Assembly: GCA_030431825.1 (NCBI GenBank)
Contig: JAUIIJ010000003.1
Location: 44,084 to 108,083, forward strand
Length of the DNA stretch: 64,000 nt
Direction: 5' to 3'
From: Alphaproteobacteria bacterium
GTDB taxonomy: Bacteria > Pseudomonadota > Alphaproteobacteria > Rhodobacterales > Rhodobacteraceae
This document shows, in pieces, positions 44,504-55,106 of the stretch (position 1 is the stretch's first letter; every line of letters starts with the position of its first letter). Both the position numbers and the translations under genes were made by a program. The notes beneath the pieces were generated by a model. That model searched no databases. It worked only from the letters and a program-made list of their open reading frames with translations, and had not been told where the DNA came from.

Positions 44504-44593
44504 AGGTCGCCTCCGTGGCACGTCCGCGCTTTGTGATCGGCGGTCGTTAACCAATCTTGTGGAGATTTTCCGGCGTTGGTTCGGGAGACTTCC

Positions 44594-45205
44594 ATGCAGA
44601 GTGTTCGTCAGATTGCCGAAGAGATCGTCGCCCGCGAAGGCGGCTATGTGGATGACCCGGATGATCCGGGCGGGGCGACCAAATACGGCGTCACGATCCA
44701 TACCATGCGACGGCTTGGCCTTGACCTGACCGGGGACGGCGTTGTCGGCGCAGCGGATGTGCGCGCTTTGAGCCGGGCACAGGCGGTCGATATCTTTGTC
44801 ACGCATTATTTCGAGCGTCCGCGGATTGCGGAAATGCCTTCAGCACTGCAACCGAGCCTCTTTGACATGTACGTGAATGCAGGCGGCAATGCGGTCAAGA
44901 TCCTGCAGAGGATGCTGCGGGACATGGGCTATGCGGTTGCGGTCGACGGTGCCATCGGGCCACAAACACTTGCGGCCGCACGGGATGCGGCGGTGCCGGA
45001 CGGGCTCGCGTTGCGTGACGCCTATGGCGTTGCCCGGCGCAATTACTATTTCCGCATTGCCGACAAGCGGGCCGCAAGCCGGAAATACGCCCGCTCCAAA
45101 GCCGGGGGCAAGGGCGGCTGGATCAAACGCGCCGAAGAGTTCCTGTCGCCCAGGTTCCACATGACACAGGCGCAATTCCAGAGGAGGGTGGCAGCATGGG
45201 GTTGA
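44594..45205 (+). CDS. Holin-associated N-acetylmuramidase (GH108-like endolysin)
   Basis: A 203-residue phage-type muramidase without a signal peptide. The N-terminus has catalytic Glu15 in REGGYVDDPDDPGGATKYGVT, the family-108 signature, and a C-terminal peptidoglycan-binding-like part (LQPSLFDMYVNAGGNAVKILQRMLRDMG). Without a signal peptide it would need the holin encoded by the next gene, which it overlaps by 10 bases, to reach the wall. In Rhodobacter capsulatus such a pair (rcc00555/rcc00556) lyses cells to release gene transfer agents. A CtrA-like half site TTAACC at 44547 lies 42 bases before the ATG. Confidence 0.88.
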   Translation: MQSVRQIAEEIVAREGGYVDDPDDPGGATKYGVTIHTMRRLGLDLTGDGVVGAADVRALSRAQAVDIFVTHYFERPRIAEMPSALQPSLFDMYVNAGGNAVKILQRMLRDMGYAVAVDGAIGPQTLAAARDAAVPDGLALRDAYGVARRNYYFRIADKRAASRKYARSKAGGKGGWIKRAEEFLSPRFHMTQAQFQRRVAAWG

Positions 45206-45774
45206 TCCAGGGATTCCTGAGCCTGATGTTTGGAACGGGGCGAAACGTGATCCGTGAAACCGCCGAGGTCTTTACCGAAAATGCCGAGGCGAGTGCCAAG
45301 CGCGCCGTTTCGGTGCAGGGGCAGGCCATGCAGCAATTCGGAGCCGAATTCGCCCTGCCACGCAGCGGATGGTTTGACCGGTTCATGGACGGGCTCAACC
45401 GGTTGCCCCGTCCGGCGCTGGCGCTTGGAACGCTGGGGCTGTTCGTGGCTGCGATGGTCGATCCACTCTGGTTCGCCGCGCGGATGCAGGGAATCGCGCT
45501 GGTGCCCGAGCCCTTGTGGTGGCTTCTGGGGGTTATCGTTTCCTTCTATTTCGGCGCGCGCCACCAGGTGAAGGCACAGCAGTTTCAGCGCGAAGTGGCG
45601 ACCACGATGGCGCGGGTGCCGCAGGTCATGGAGACTATCGACAGGCTTGAACGCATGCGGGCGGATAGCCCCGGTGCCGCCGATCCGGGACCCGATGTAA
45701 AACTCAGCATGGCCGTGCTCGACCCCGGCGATAATCCGGCGCTGGAAGAGTGGAAGCGGAAGCGTCGGTCATAG
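45196..45774 (+). CDS. Holin family protein (3TM-type)
   Basis: A 192-residue protein of the holin_3TMs type. Two clear spans are at about 69-90 (PALALGTLGLFVAAMVDPLWF) and 108-125 (LWWLLGVIVSFYFGA); a preceding amphipathic N-terminal segment may form the third. The C-terminus is charged, ending EEWKRKRRS. It would open the inner membrane to release the muramidase at a set time. GAGGAGGG lies 6-13 bases upstream, a strong ribosome site. It sits directly ahead of ccmF (77 bases). Confidence 0.85.
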   Translation: MGLIQGFLSLMFGTGRNVIRETAEVFTENAEASAKRAVSVQGQAMQQFGAEFALPRSGWFDRFMDGLNRLPRPALALGTLGLFVAAMVDPLWFAARMQGIALVPEPLWWLLGVIVSFYFGARHQVKAQQFQREVATTMARVPQVMETIDRLERMRADSPGAADPGPDVKLSMAVLDPGDNPALEEWKRKRRS

Positions 45775-45850
45775 GGGTTGCGACAATGTGATCCTGTCGG
45801 GGCGGTGAAAAGCATTGGCCCTCCGCCAGCAGCGGCCTATACCAGTGGGC

Positions 45851-47818
45851 ATGATTACAGAACTTGGTCACTTCGCCCTGATCCTCTCGTTTATGGTTGC
45901 CATCGTGCAGATGGTGGTGCCGCTTGTCGGGGCGCATAAGCGCTGGCCGGGCTGGATGGCGTTGGCCGATCCCGCCGCCACGGTGCAGTTCATCCTGACG
46001 GCGTTTTCCTTTGGCGCGTTGACCTGGGCTTTCGTAACCTCCGATTTCAGCTTGAAGCTGGTTGTCGAGAACAGCCACTCGGCCAAGCCGATGCTCTACA
46101 AGATCACCGGGACCTGGGGGAACCACGAAGGTTCGATGTTGCTCTGGGTGCTGATTGTCACCCTGTTCGGCGCGATGGCATCGTGGTTTGGCGGTGGTTT
46201 GCCACCGACGCTCAAGGCACGCGTGCTTGGCGTGCAGGCGGCGATTGCGGTGGCATTCTTCGCCTTCATCCTCTTTACCTCCAATCCGTTCCTGCGTCTT
46301 GCCGTGCCACCTTTTGACGGGCAGGATCTGAACCCGCTCTTGCAGGATCCCGGATTGGCCTTTCATCCGCCGTTCCTCTACCTGGGTTATGTCGGGCTGA
46401 GCATGGCGTTTTCCTTTGCAGTGGCGGCGTTGATCGAGGGGCGGGTCGATGCCGCATGGGGGCGTTGGGTGCGGCCCTGGACCCTGGCCGCTTGGATCTT
46501 CCTGACTATCGGAATCTCGCTCGGGTCCTGGTGGGCCTATTACGAACTGGGCTGGGGCGGGTTCTGGTTCTGGGACCCGGTCGAGAACGCATCCTTCATG
46601 CCGTGGTTGCTGGCCACTGCGCTGTTGCATTCGGCGATCGTGGTGGAAAAACGCGAGAGCCTCAAAAGCTGGACGATCCTGCTGGCGATTCTCGCCTTCG
46701 GCTTCTCGCTCATCGGGACGTTCATCGTGCGATCGGGGCTGTTGACCAGCGTGCATGCCTTTGCCAACGATCCGGAGCGGGGCGCTTTCATCCTCATGAT
46801 CCTGGTGATTTTCACCGGTGGCGCCCTGACGCTCTTTGCGATGCGTGCGGGGGCGCTCGAGGCCAAGGGCGTGTTCGGGATCGTCAGCCGGGAAAGCGCG
46901 CTGGTGGCGAATAACGTGGTTCTCGCGGTGGCCTGTTTCGTAGTGTTCATCGGGACCATGTGGCCGATGGTCGCCGAGATGTTCTTTGATCGCAAACTCA
47001 GCGTTGGCCCGCCGTTCTTCAATCTCGCATTCACCCCCTTCATGGTTCTGCTCGGGATCATCCTGCCAGTGGGCGCCATGTTGCCGTGGAAGCGGGGGCG
47101 GCTGGCACGTGCCATGCGACCCTTGCGCGGTGCTTTCATCCTGGCGCTCGCGCTTGCCACGCTGGTCTGGGCGATGCAGACGGGACGCAGCGCCCTGGGT
47201 CCTGTGGGCGTGTTCCTCGGGTGTTGGATGGTGTTCGGCGCCCTTGTCGATCTCTGGTCGCGCACCGGGCGCAAGGGCGACCGGCTGGGCCGGCTGGGCC
47301 GGTTGCCGCGGGCTGACTGGGGCAAGGCCTTTGCCCATGCCGGGTTGGGCGTTACCATGTTTGCGATTGCCGGGCTGACCGCCTGGGAGGAAGAGGACAT
47401 ACGGGTGGCGACGATCGGTCAGCCCTTCAAGGTCGGTGCCTTCACCTTGACGTTGCAGGACGTGGTTCAGGATACCGGCCCGAACTACCTGAGCACGACC
47501 GGCATTGTTTCCCTGCAGCGGAATGATCGTGTTATCGCAGAGCTGCAGCCGGAAAAGCGTCAGTACCCTGTTGCCCGGATGCCCACGACCGAGGCGGCCA
47601 TCGATTATCGCTTTCTGCGCGATGTTTACGTCGTCCTGGGAGATCCGCAGGAGGGTGAGGGCTGGATCATGCGGACCTATATCAAGCCCTTCGCCAACTG
47701 GATCTGGGGTGGCTGTCTCCTGATGGCATTGGGAGGCGCGCTGAGCCTGTCTGACCGGCGTTTTCGCGTGGCGGCAGGGGCGCGCCGGATCGCGGCGAAC
47801 GAGGTGCCGGCAGAATGA
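45851..47818 (+). CDS. ccmF: Haem lyase CcmF
   Basis: The membrane subunit of the CcmFHI haem-ligation complex. The 655-residue protein has about 14-15 spans, the WWD haem-handling domain in WGGFWFWDPVENASFMPWL and conserved His residues in periplasmic loops (NHEGSMLLW, HPPFLYLGYV). ATG 45851 gives the family start MITELGHFALIL; upstream GTG/ATG forms are not conserved. It overlaps ccmH by 4 bases. Confidence 0.96.
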   Translation: MITELGHFALILSFMVAIVQMVVPLVGAHKRWPGWMALADPAATVQFILTAFSFGALTWAFVTSDFSLKLVVENSHSAKPMLYKITGTWGNHEGSMLLWVLIVTLFGAMASWFGGGLPPTLKARVLGVQAAIAVAFFAFILFTSNPFLRLAVPPFDGQDLNPLLQDPGLAFHPPFLYLGYVGLSMAFSFAVAALIEGRVDAAWGRWVRPWTLAAWIFLTIGISLGSWWAYYELGWGGFWFWDPVENASFMPWLLATALLHSAIVVEKRESLKSWTILLAILAFGFSLIGTFIVRSGLLTSVHAFANDPERGAFILMILVIFTGGALTLFAMRAGALEAKGVFGIVSRESALVANNVVLAVACFVVFIGTMWPMVAEMFFDRKLSVGPPFFNLAFTPFMVLLGIILPVGAMLPWKRGRLARAMRPLRGAFILALALATLVWAMQTGRSALGPVGVFLGCWMVFGALVDLWSRTGRKGDRLGRLGRLPRADWGKAFAHAGLGVTMFAIAGLTAWEEEDIRVATIGQPFKVGAFTLTLQDVVQDTGPNYLSTTGIVSLQRNDRVIAELQPEKRQYPVARMPTTEAAIDYRFLRDVYVVLGDPQEGEGWIMRTYIKPFANWIWGGCLLMALGGALSLSDRRFRVAAGARRIAANEVPAE

Positions 47819-48270
47819 TGCTGCGCCTCGTTGTCGTGCTGCTGTTCTGTGCCTCGGCTGTCTTTGCGGTGCGACCGGACGAAGTGCTTGACGACCCGGC
47901 GCTCGAAGCACGTGCGCGCGAGTTGAGCAAGGAACTGCGCTGTCTTGTCTGCCGCAACGAGAGCATTGACGAAAGCAATGCCGACCTCGCGCGGGATCTG
48001 CGCCTTTTGCTGCGAGAGCGGCTGGTGGCCGGCGACAGCGATGAGGCGGCCATTGCCTTTATCGTCGATCGCTACGGAGAATACGTGCTGTTGCGTCCGA
48101 CAACCGGCGGCTCGAACTGGCTGCTCTGGGCTGCCGGGCCGATGATGTTGTTGCTGGCGGGGGGCATCGGCCTGCGATACCTGCGCAAAAGGGCCGACGC
48201 GACCAACCCGCAAGAGGATTCGCTGACTGAAGAAGAGCAGGAGAGATTGCGCCGAATTCTGGATGAATAA
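47815..48270 (+). CDS. ccmH: Cytochrome c-type biogenesis protein CcmH
   Basis: A 151-residue thiol reductant of apocytochrome haem-binding cysteines. The signal/anchor spans about 1-19, the redox motif is LRCLVC (Cys43, Cys46) followed by RNESI, and a second span lies near 104-120. It is co-translated with ccmF (ATGA overlap). No ccmI is in the window. Confidence 0.95.
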   Translation: MMLRLVVVLLFCASAVFAVRPDEVLDDPALEARARELSKELRCLVCRNESIDESNADLARDLRLLLRERLVAGDSDEAAIAFIVDRYGEYVLLRPTTGGSNWLLWAAGPMMLLLAGGIGLRYLRKRADATNPQEDSLTEEEQERLRRILDE

Positions 48271-48339
48271 CGCGCCGTTCCTCTTTTCTTGTGCGGTCCG
48301 TTGGTTCACTCTGCCGCCGAACAGGTACATGAGGGCACG

Positions 48340-49116
48340 ATGGACTATCAGACAATCAGGGTCGAAATTTCGGACGGGTTGGGCGTACTGACGCTGAATC
48401 GTCCCGACAAGATGAATTCGCTGACCGGGCAGATGCGGGCCGAGATCGACCACGCGATGCGCGACATGGCCAAGTCGGCGCGCGTCATCGTGCTGACCGG
48501 GGCCGGGCGCGCCTTTTGTACCGGGCAGGATCTGGGCGATTCCGGGGATGCCACGCAAGTCGATCTTGAACGGGTCCTGCGCGACGAATACGCGCCGATG
48601 CTCGAAGCGATTTACGACTGTCCGGTGCCGACCATCGCGGCCGTGAACGGGCCGGCGGCGGGTGCCGGGGCCAACCTCGCCCTTGCGACCGATATCGTGA
48701 TCGCCAGCGAAAGCGCGTATTTCCTTCAGGCATTTGCGCGGATCGGTCTCTTGCCCGATGCGGGCGGAACATGGTTCATGCCCCGGCAGATGGGTTTTGC
48801 CAAGGCGATGGGTGCGGCGCTTTTTGCCGATAAGATCACGGCGCGGCAGGCCGACCAGTGGGGCCTGATCTGGGAAGCGGTGGCCGACGAGGAGTTCGAG
48901 GCCCATTGGAAGGCGCGCGCCGGGCAACTGGCGGCAGGTCCGACTCTGGCCTATGGCGCCATCAAACAGGCAATCCGCGGCAGCTTTGGCAACAGCCTGC
49001 CCGAACAGCTCGAGACCGAGGCGCATTTGCAGGGGCAATGCGGCAAGTCGAGGGATTTCCGCGAAGGCGTGCTGGCCTTCATGGAAAAGCGCGCACCGTC
49101 CTTCGAAGGACGCTGA
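48340..49116 (+). CDS. paaG: Enoyl-CoA hydratase/isomerase, PaaG-like
   Basis: A 258-residue crotonase-family protein. ALNRPDKMNSL, GRAFCTGQDLGD, GPAAGAGANLALATDIVIA, GLLPDAGGTWFMPR (catalytic Asp) and LPEQLETEAHLQGQCG.SRDFREGV match PaaG, which isomerises ring-1,2-epoxyphenylacetyl-CoA to an oxepin. No other paa gene is in the window, so a generic 2,3-enoyl-CoA isomerase is possible. ATG 48340 follows GAGGGC. Confidence 0.8.
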   Translation: MDYQTIRVEISDGLGVLTLNRPDKMNSLTGQMRAEIDHAMRDMAKSARVIVLTGAGRAFCTGQDLGDSGDATQVDLERVLRDEYAPMLEAIYDCPVPTIAAVNGPAAGAGANLALATDIVIASESAYFLQAFARIGLLPDAGGTWFMPRQMGFAKAMGAALFADKITARQADQWGLIWEAVADEEFEAHWKARAGQLAAGPTLAYGAIKQAIRGSFGNSLPEQLETEAHLQGQCGKSRDFREGVLAFMEKRAPSFEGR

Positions 49117-49165
49117 GCCTGAAGCCGGGTGGCCCGAATGGTCACCCGTCAGCCTTGAAACTGAA

Positions 49166-49191
49166 AAACCCGCGGTTCATGCCGCGGGTTT
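49166..49191. terminator. Bidirectional terminator between the PaaG-like gene and gltA
   Basis: AAACCCGCGG at 49166-49175 pairs perfectly with CCGCGGGTTT at 49182-49191, loop of 6. The A/T flanks give a partial U-tract either way. It sits between two converging genes. Confidence 0.8.
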
Positions 49192-49232
49192 CTCTGTACC
49201 GGCCTGGCGCCGGATGGGTCCGGCAACACCGA

Positions 49233-50528
49233 TCAGCGGTTCTCGATATCGATATAGTCGCGCTGTGTTTCGCCAAGATAGAGCTGGCGCGGGCGACCGA
49301 TCTTGTTCTGCGGGTCGGCGATCATCTCTTTCCACTGGCTGACCCAGCCGACGGTCCGTGACACGGCAAAGATCGGCGTGAACATGGACGTGGGGAACCC
49401 GATTGCCTCGAGGATGATGCCCGAATAGAAATCGACGTTCGGGAACAGTTTCTTTTCGGCGAAATACGGATCCTCGAGCGCCTGTTTCTCAAGCTCCTTG
49501 GCGACTTGCAGGACGGGGTTGTCCTCGATGCCGAGCAGGTCGAGAACCTCATCGGCGGATTGCTTCATCACGGTCGCGCGCGGATCGAAATTCTTGTAGA
49601 CACGGTGGCCAAAACCCATCAGCCGGAACGGATCGTTCTTGTCCTTGGCGCGGGCGATGAACTCGGGAATGCGGTCGGGCGTGCCGATCTGCTTGAGCAT
49701 TTCGAGACACGCCTGGTTGGCGCCACCATGAGCCGGCCCCCAGAGACAGGCAATGCCCGCCGCGATGCAGGCGAACGGGTTCGCACCAGATGACGATGCC
49801 AGCCGCACGGTCGAGGTCGACGCGTTCTGTTCGTGATCGGCGTGCAGGGTAAAGATGCGATCCATCGCGCGGGCGACGATCGGGTCCACGTGATACTCTT
49901 CGGCGGGAACCGCAAAACACATGTTCAGGAAGTTCGCCGCATAGCTCAGATCGTTGCGCGGATAGATGAACGGCTGGCCCACGGAATATTTGTACGCCAT
50001 CGCCGCGATGGTCGGCATCTTGGCAATCAGGCGGTGGGTCGCGATCTCGCGCTGGCGTTCGTCGGCAATGTCGGTGCTGTCGTGATAGAACGCGGACATC
50101 GCGCCAACCACGCCCACCATGGTTGCCATCGGATGCGCATCGCGCCGGAAGCCACGGAAGAAGTAATGCATCTGCTCGTGGATCATCGTGTGACGGGTGA
50201 TCGTGGTTTCGAACTCTTCCAGTTCGGGTGCCGTCGGCAGATAACCATAGAGCAGCAAAAAGCAGACTTCGAGGTAATGCGATTTGCTGGCCAGCTGGTC
50301 GATCGGATAACCGCGATGCAGCAGCTCGCCCTTTTCGCCATCGATGAATGTTATGGTACTGTCGCAGCTGGCCGTCGACGTGAATCCGGGATCATAGGTA
50401 AAGACGTCTGCCTGCCCGTAGAGCTTGCGGATGTCGAGAACGTCGGGACCCGCCGTGGGCGAGTAGATCGGCAGGTCGTAGGACGTGCCGTCGATTGTCA
50501 ATGTCGCGGATTTCGTCGATTCAGTCAT
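49233..50528 (-). CDS. gltA: Citrate synthase (type II)
   Basis: Condenses acetyl-CoA and oxaloacetate. The 431-residue protein has [17 protein letters not shown] (catalytic His), [14 protein letters not shown] (second His) and the terminal SQWKEMI. The N-terminal all-beta domain of about 60 residues fits the NADH-sensitive hexameric type. ATG 50528 is followed by [13 protein letters not shown]. It is monocistronic and convergent with the PaaG-like gene. Confidence 0.97.
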   Translation of the reverse strand: MTESTKSATLTIDGTSYDLPIYSPTAGPDVLDIRKLYGQADVFTYDPGFTSTASCDSTITFIDGEKGELLHRGYPIDQLASKSHYLEVCFLLLYGYLPTAPELEEFETTITRHTMIHEQMHYFFRGFRRDAHPMATMVGVVGAMSAFYHDSTDIADERQREIATHRLIAKMPTIAAMAYKYSVGQPFIYPRNDLSYAANFLNMCFAVPAEEYHVDPIVARAMDRIFTLHADHEQNASTSTVRLASSSGANPFACIAAGIACLWGPAHGGANQACLEMLKQIGTPDRIPEFIARAKDKNDPFRLMGFGHRVYKNFDPRATVMKQSADEVLDLLGIEDNPVLQVAKELEKQALEDPYFAEKKLFPNVDFYSGIILEAIGFPTSMFTPIFAVSRTVGWVSQWKEMIADPQNKIGRPRQLYLGETQRDYIDIENR

Positions 50529-50648
50529 ATAAGTCCCTTCCTCTTATGTCCACGGGGCGGGGCTTTGCCAGACCCGTGCGGGGGCTTGCCGTGCGATGGC
50601 ACGGCACTGCTTTTATCGGCGTCGTGTGACCGGGACATGAACCCCGAC

Positions 50649-52049
50649 TTAACCGGACGCGTCGTTCAGCCTGTTCAGGGTCTCCTCTCGTCCCAGAACA
50701 AGCATCATGTCGAACACCGAAGGCGTGACGGCCCTACCTGCCAGCGCAGCCCGAAGCGGGCCGGCGAGCTTGCCGAACTTGGTACCCTGTGCTTCTGCAA
50801 AGCTGTTGAGGGTCGCTTCGAGATCGTCTCGCGTCCAGCTAGCATTTTGCAACTGCGGCGTCAATTCTGTCAGTATACCATTGGATACTGAATCAAGTGC
50901 CTTTGCCGCCTTCTCGTCGGGGACGATGGGGCGGCTCGTCAGCACAAAATGCGCCTTTTCAAGGAGTTCAGGAAAGGTGCGCGCCCGATCCTTGAGGTAA
51001 AACATTGCAGATTCAAGATGTTTTCCCTGATCCGGTGTCAAGGGCGTGCGTTGCGCGGCGGCCAGGTAGGCCTCGGTTTCCTGCCGCAGTGCAGCATCAT
51101 CCGTCACGGCAATGTGTTGCCCCGAGAGGTTCTCGAGCTTCTTGAGATCGAAGCGGGCAGGGCTTTTGCCGATTCCGTTCAGATCGAACCATTCGAGTGC
51201 CTGAGCGTCGGTAAAGAACTCGTCATCGCCGTGGCTCCAGCCCAGCCGCGCAAGATAGTTGCGCATGCCGGCGGTGGGGTAGCCCATCGCCTGATATTCC
51301 TGTGCTCCCAATGCGCCGTGCCGCTTGGACAGTTTCTTGCCATCGGGACCGTGAATCAGCGGAATATGCGCCCAGACGGGAACCGGCCAGCCCATCGCGT
51401 CGTAGATCATCATCTGCCGCGCGGCGTTGTTCAGGTGGTCATCGCCACGGATCACATGGGTGACGCCCATGTCGTGATCGTCCACAACCACGGCGAGCAT
51501 GTAGACCGGTGTGCCATCGGCGCGCAGCAGCACCATGTCGTCCAGCTGATCGTTGCGAATGGTGACATTTCCCTGAACTTCGTCGCGGATCACGGTCGTT
51601 CCATCCTGCGGCGCCCTGATACGGATCACGTGGGGCGCATCGGGGTGGGTCGCGGGATCGGCATCGCGCCAGGGGCTGCGGAACAGGGTGGATTTGCCCT
51701 GCGCCCGGGCCTCTTCGCGAAAGGCGGCGATCTCTTCCTGGGTGGAAAAGCACTTGTAGGCCTTGCCCTCGGCCAGCAACTGCCGCGCCACCTCGGCATG
51801 ACGCGCCGCGCCCTCGAACTGGCTGATCACATCTCCGTCGTGATCGAGCCCGAGCCAGGACAGCCCCTGGAGAATCGCCGCCGTGGCCTCGGGGGTCGAA
51901 CGCGCCCGGTCCGTGTCTTCGATCCGCAGCAGAAACTTGCCCCCGCGGCCCCGCGCATAGAGCCAGTTGAACAGAGCCGTGCGCGCGCCGCCGATATGGA
52001 GAAATCCGGTGGGAGAGGGCGCAAAGCGGGTAACTACGGGGTCGGACAT
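50649..52049 (-). CDS. gltX: Glutamyl-tRNA synthetase
   Basis: Charges tRNA-Glu. The 466-residue protein has the class I HIGH-type motif [12 protein letters not shown] (18-29), LRIEDTD, and the KMSKS-type motif KLSKRHG. It lies 120 bases upstream of gltA on the same strand and is divergent from comEC. A second gltX paralogue is common in alphaproteobacteria but is not in this window. Confidence 0.97.
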   Translation of the reverse strand: MSDPVVTRFAPSPTGFLHIGGARTALFNWLYARGRGGKFLLRIEDTDRARSTPEATAAILQGLSWLGLDHDGDVISQFEGAARHAEVARQLLAEGKAYKCFSTQEEIAAFREEARAQGKSTLFRSPWRDADPATHPDAPHVIRIRAPQDGTTVIRDEVQGNVTIRNDQLDDMVLLRADGTPVYMLAVVVDDHDMGVTHVIRGDDHLNNAARQMMIYDAMGWPVPVWAHIPLIHGPDGKKLSKRHGALGAQEYQAMGYPTAGMRNYLARLGWSHGDDEFFTDAQALEWFDLNGIGKSPARFDLKKLENLSGQHIAVTDDAALRQETEAYLAAAQRTPLTPDQGKHLESAMFYLKDRARTFPELLEKAHFVLTSRPIVPDEKAAKALDSVSNGILTELTPQLQNASWTRDDLEATLNSFAEAQGTKFGKLAGPLRAALAGRAVTPSVFDMMLVLGREETLNRLNDASG

Positions 52050-52318
52050 GTGCGGGGCTTACCTCTTGGCAGGGGGTGTTTGCATCTCGTGATGCGACGG
52101 TCGGGATGCCAAAAAGGCCGACCCGGCACCATCGCTGTGGTTCGACGAGGCGGATACCGGTTTTTGCGGGCAAACGGAAGAGCGGCGTAGGACGGACCCT
52201 GACGCATGTCCGTCGGTCGGGCGCGTCGCGAATATCCGATCGCGGTTGCTAACAATTTGATAACCATGCTCCGGCTACCATCGCGCATGTGTGACATGCC
52301 GGACGGCGGAGGTCGGAA

Positions 52319-54382
52319 ATGCGGGGCCTGAAACGGGCGCTGATCTGGGGCGACATGGTGCTGCTCGGCCAGAGAGGCCATCTGTTTCCATGGGCGCCGG
52401 TTTGTCTCGCGATCGGAATCGGCAGCTACTTTTCGCTTCCGGTCGAACCTGATGCGCTGGTCTATGCGGCGCTTGGCGCATCGGGTTGCATCTGTGCGGC
52501 GGCGGCCATCTGTCGGCCGGGGGGCTGGTCGGCGCTGGCATGGGCGGCGGTTCTTGTCGCGACGGGTTTCGGCCTGGCAGGACTGCGCGCCCATCAGGCC
52601 GCCGCTCCGGTGCTGAACTGGCGCTATTACGGCCCCATAGAAGGGCGCGTTGTCGCGATAGATCGCAGCGCATCGGACGCGATGCGGGTGACATTGGATC
52701 ACGTTGCACTCGAGCGCGTCGCGCCCGCCCGGCGGCCGGATCGGGTGCGCATCTCGCTGCATGGTCCGCCGGTGCAACTCGAACCGGGCCAACGGATCAT
52801 GACCACCGGGCATCTTTCCCCGCCACAGGGACCAGTCGAGCCGGGCGGTTTCGACTTCCGGCGGCATGCCTGGTTTCAGGGGCTGGGCGCGGTCGGTTAT
52901 ACGCGCAACCCGGTATTGACGGCTCGGCCCGCCCGGATGGGGCAGGACGGGCTGCGCGTGTTCACCCTGCGCATGGCGGCGTCCGAACGGGTGCGCAGCA
53001 TCCTGCCCGGCGATGTCGGAGGCTTTGCCGCTGCGGTAACCACCGGCGACCGCAGCGGCGTCGGGCAGGGGGCGCTGGATGCGCTTCGCGCCAGCAACCT
53101 TGCACATCTTCTGGCCATTTCCGGGCTGCATATGGGGCTGCTGGCGGGCTTCGTATTTGCCGTGTTGCGAATGAGCCTGTCGTTGCTGCCGCCCTTGGCG
53201 CTGCGCATTCCGGTCAAGAAGGTTGCGGCGGTCGGTGCGCTGGCCGCCGCGGCGGTCTATCTCGCCCTGTCGGGTGGCAATGTCGCGACCGAACGGGCGT
53301 TCATCATGGTGGCGGTCGTCCTCGTGGCCGTGCTGGTGGACCGGCGCGCGTTCAGCCTGCGGGCGGTGGCAATGGCCGCGCTGGTGGTGCTGATCCTGCG
53401 TCCCGAGGCGTTGCTGGGGCCGGGATTTCAGATGTCGTTCGCGGCGACGACCGCCCTGATCGCGTTTTTCGGCTGGCTGCGCGATGCCCAGTTGCCCAGG
53501 GCGCCGGGTTGGGCCAAACCGGTACTGGGCGTATTGATGTCGTCGGCGGTCGCGGGGCTTGCCACCGCTCCGGTCGGGGCGGCCCATTTCAACACCCTGT
53601 CGCATTACGGGCTGATCGCCAATCTGATGTCGGTGCCGCTGATGGGGGCGCTGGTAATTCCGGCGGCGGTGGTGGCCCTGTGCCTTGCTCCGTTCGGTCT
53701 GGAATGGCTCGGGCTGGTGCCGATGGGCTGGGGTCTGTCGTGGATTTTGGGTGTCGCGCAAACGGTGGCCGGGCTGTCCGGAGCGCAGGGTTATGTGCCC
53801 GGTCCGGGTCCGCTGGTGCTGCCGATGATCGCGTTGGGCATGTTGTGGCTGATGCTGTGGCAGGGGCGCGCGCGTTTCGCCGGTATCCTGCCGGTTGTCG
53901 TGGCCTTTGGCCTGTGGTCACAGGCACAGCGTCCGGCAATACTGGTGGCGGATAGCGGCGGGCTTGTCGGGGTGATGACCGCTGATGGGCGCGCGCTGAG
54001 CAAGCCGCGCGGGGCGGGGTTCGTCGCGCGCAACTGGCTGGAAAACGACGGTGATGGCGTCGGTCAGGAAAAGGCGGCATTGCGGTGGCCGGGTGACGGC
54101 GGCAAGGTTCGGATCATGACCGCGGGAGAGGCCGAAATCGTCCACGTGATCGGCAAGACCGGCGCGGCGCAGATGGCGGCCTGCACGAGCAATCAGGTGG
54201 TGGTTGCATCGGTGCCGCTGAGTCTTGACGGGCCATGCGATGTTTACGATCCCGGACGATTGCTGCGCACCGGCAGCCTGGCGATCACGAAACACGGCAT
54301 CATCACCGCGCATCAGGTCGCCGGACAACGGCTGTGGAATACGCGCGCGCCGCGGAAAACCCGTGTCGCCAAGGTTCAGTAG
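52319..54382 (+). CDS. comEC: ComEC/Rec2 competence channel, no metallohydrolase domain
   Basis: A 687-residue inner-membrane protein: DUF4131 at about 25-200, then the Competence membrane domain (about 235-490) with [12 protein letters not shown] near residue 262. The last 160 residues keep [21 protein letters not shown] but no HxHxDH metal motif, so the beta-lactamase-like nuclease part is degenerate or missing, as in many alphaproteobacteria. It passes single-stranded DNA across the membrane. GGAGGT lies ahead of ATG 52319. It overlaps convergent lexA by 7 bases. Confidence 0.9.
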   Translation: MRGLKRALIWGDMVLLGQRGHLFPWAPVCLAIGIGSYFSLPVEPDALVYAALGASGCICAAAAICRPGGWSALAWAAVLVATGFGLAGLRAHQAAAPVLNWRYYGPIEGRVVAIDRSASDAMRVTLDHVALERVAPARRPDRVRISLHGPPVQLEPGQRIMTTGHLSPPQGPVEPGGFDFRRHAWFQGLGAVGYTRNPVLTARPARMGQDGLRVFTLRMAASERVRSILPGDVGGFAAAVTTGDRSGVGQGALDALRASNLAHLLAISGLHMGLLAGFVFAVLRMSLSLLPPLALRIPVKKVAAVGALAAAAVYLALSGGNVATERAFIMVAVVLVAVLVDRRAFSLRAVAMAALVVLILRPEALLGPGFQMSFAATTALIAFFGWLRDAQLPRAPGWAKPVLGVLMSSAVAGLATAPVGAAHFNTLSHYGLIANLMSVPLMGALVIPAAVVALCLAPFGLEWLGLVPMGWGLSWILGVAQTVAGLSGAQGYVPGPGPLVLPMIALGMLWLMLWQGRARFAGILPVVVAFGLWSQAQRPAILVADSGGLVGVMTADGRALSKPRGAGFVARNWLENDGDGVGQEKAALRWPGDGGKVRIMTAGEAEIVHVIGKTGAAQMAACTSNQVVVASVPLSLDGPCDVYDPGRLLRTGSLAITKHGIITAHQVAGQRLWNTRAPRKTRVAKVQ

Positions 54383-55074
54383 GTGCGGATCAACCCCACG
54401 AGCTTGCCCTGGACCTTGACCTTGTGTTCGGGCAGCACGCGGGTTTCGTAGGCCGGATTCGCGGCCTCGAGCGCAATCGATCCACTGCGCCGGTAAAAGC
54501 GTTTCAGGGTCGCTTCCTGATCCTCGATCAGCGCGACGACAATATCGCCGTCATCCGCGGCGGCGGTTTCGCGGATCACCACCACGTCACCATCGTTGAT
54601 CCCCGCGTCGATCATCGAGTCCCCACGAACCTCGAGCGCATAATGTTCTCCGGAGGCGGACAACATCTGCGACGGCACGGCGACGTGATTTTCGACATGG
54701 CTGATTGCCTCGATGGGAACACCGGCGGCGATCCGCCCCATCAGCGGCACATCCGCAGCACTGTGGTCTGTCCGGCTGGCACGCGCCGCGCGACCGGCCG
54801 GCGCCTTGCCCCCCTCGACGACGCGCGGTGTGAACCCGGCCGTCGGCTCTCCGCCAAGACTTTCGGGCAGGCGGACAATCTCGATCGCTCGGGCGCGATG
54901 TGCGAGGCGGCGGATAAAGCCACGTTCCTCGAGCGCGGTAATCAGGCGGTGGATGCCCGACTTGCTGCGCAAATCCAGCGCGGCCTTCATTTCGTCGAAA
55001 CTCGGAGGGACACCGTCACGCTGGACGCGCTTGTGAATAAACTCCAGCAAATCCAACTGCTTCTTGGTCAACAT
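54376..55074 (-). CDS. lexA: LexA repressor
   Basis: SOS repressor, 232 residues. The winged helix is at 1-65 ([16 protein letters not shown]). The autocleavage bond Ala117-Gly118 lies in GRIAAGVP, with catalytic Ser153 in RGDSMIDAG and Lys191 in [11 protein letters not shown] 55074 gives the family start; an ATG at 55104 adds 10 residues. A GTTC-N7-GTTC box lies 32 bases upstream, so it represses itself. It follows moeA by 78 bases on the same strand. Confidence 0.97.
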   Translation of the reverse strand: MLTKKQLDLLEFIHKRVQRDGVPPSFDEMKAALDLRSKSGIHRLITALEERGFIRRLAHRARAIEIVRLPESLGGEPTAGFTPRVVEGGKAPAGRAARASRTDHSAADVPLMGRIAAGVPIEAISHVENHVAVPSQMLSASGEHYALEVRGDSMIDAGINDGDVVVIRETAAADDGDIVVALIEDQEATLKRFYRRSGSIALEAANPAYETRVLPEHKVKVQGKLVGLIRTY

Positions 55075-55106
55075 TGCCTGAACCTCTTGCCTGTGGGTTT
55101 GCATTT

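Noticed and set aside
45704..47911. Minus-strand frame of about 735 codons opposite ccmF
   Set aside because: Low-complexity Arg/Pro/Gln-rich shadow of a membrane protein gene.
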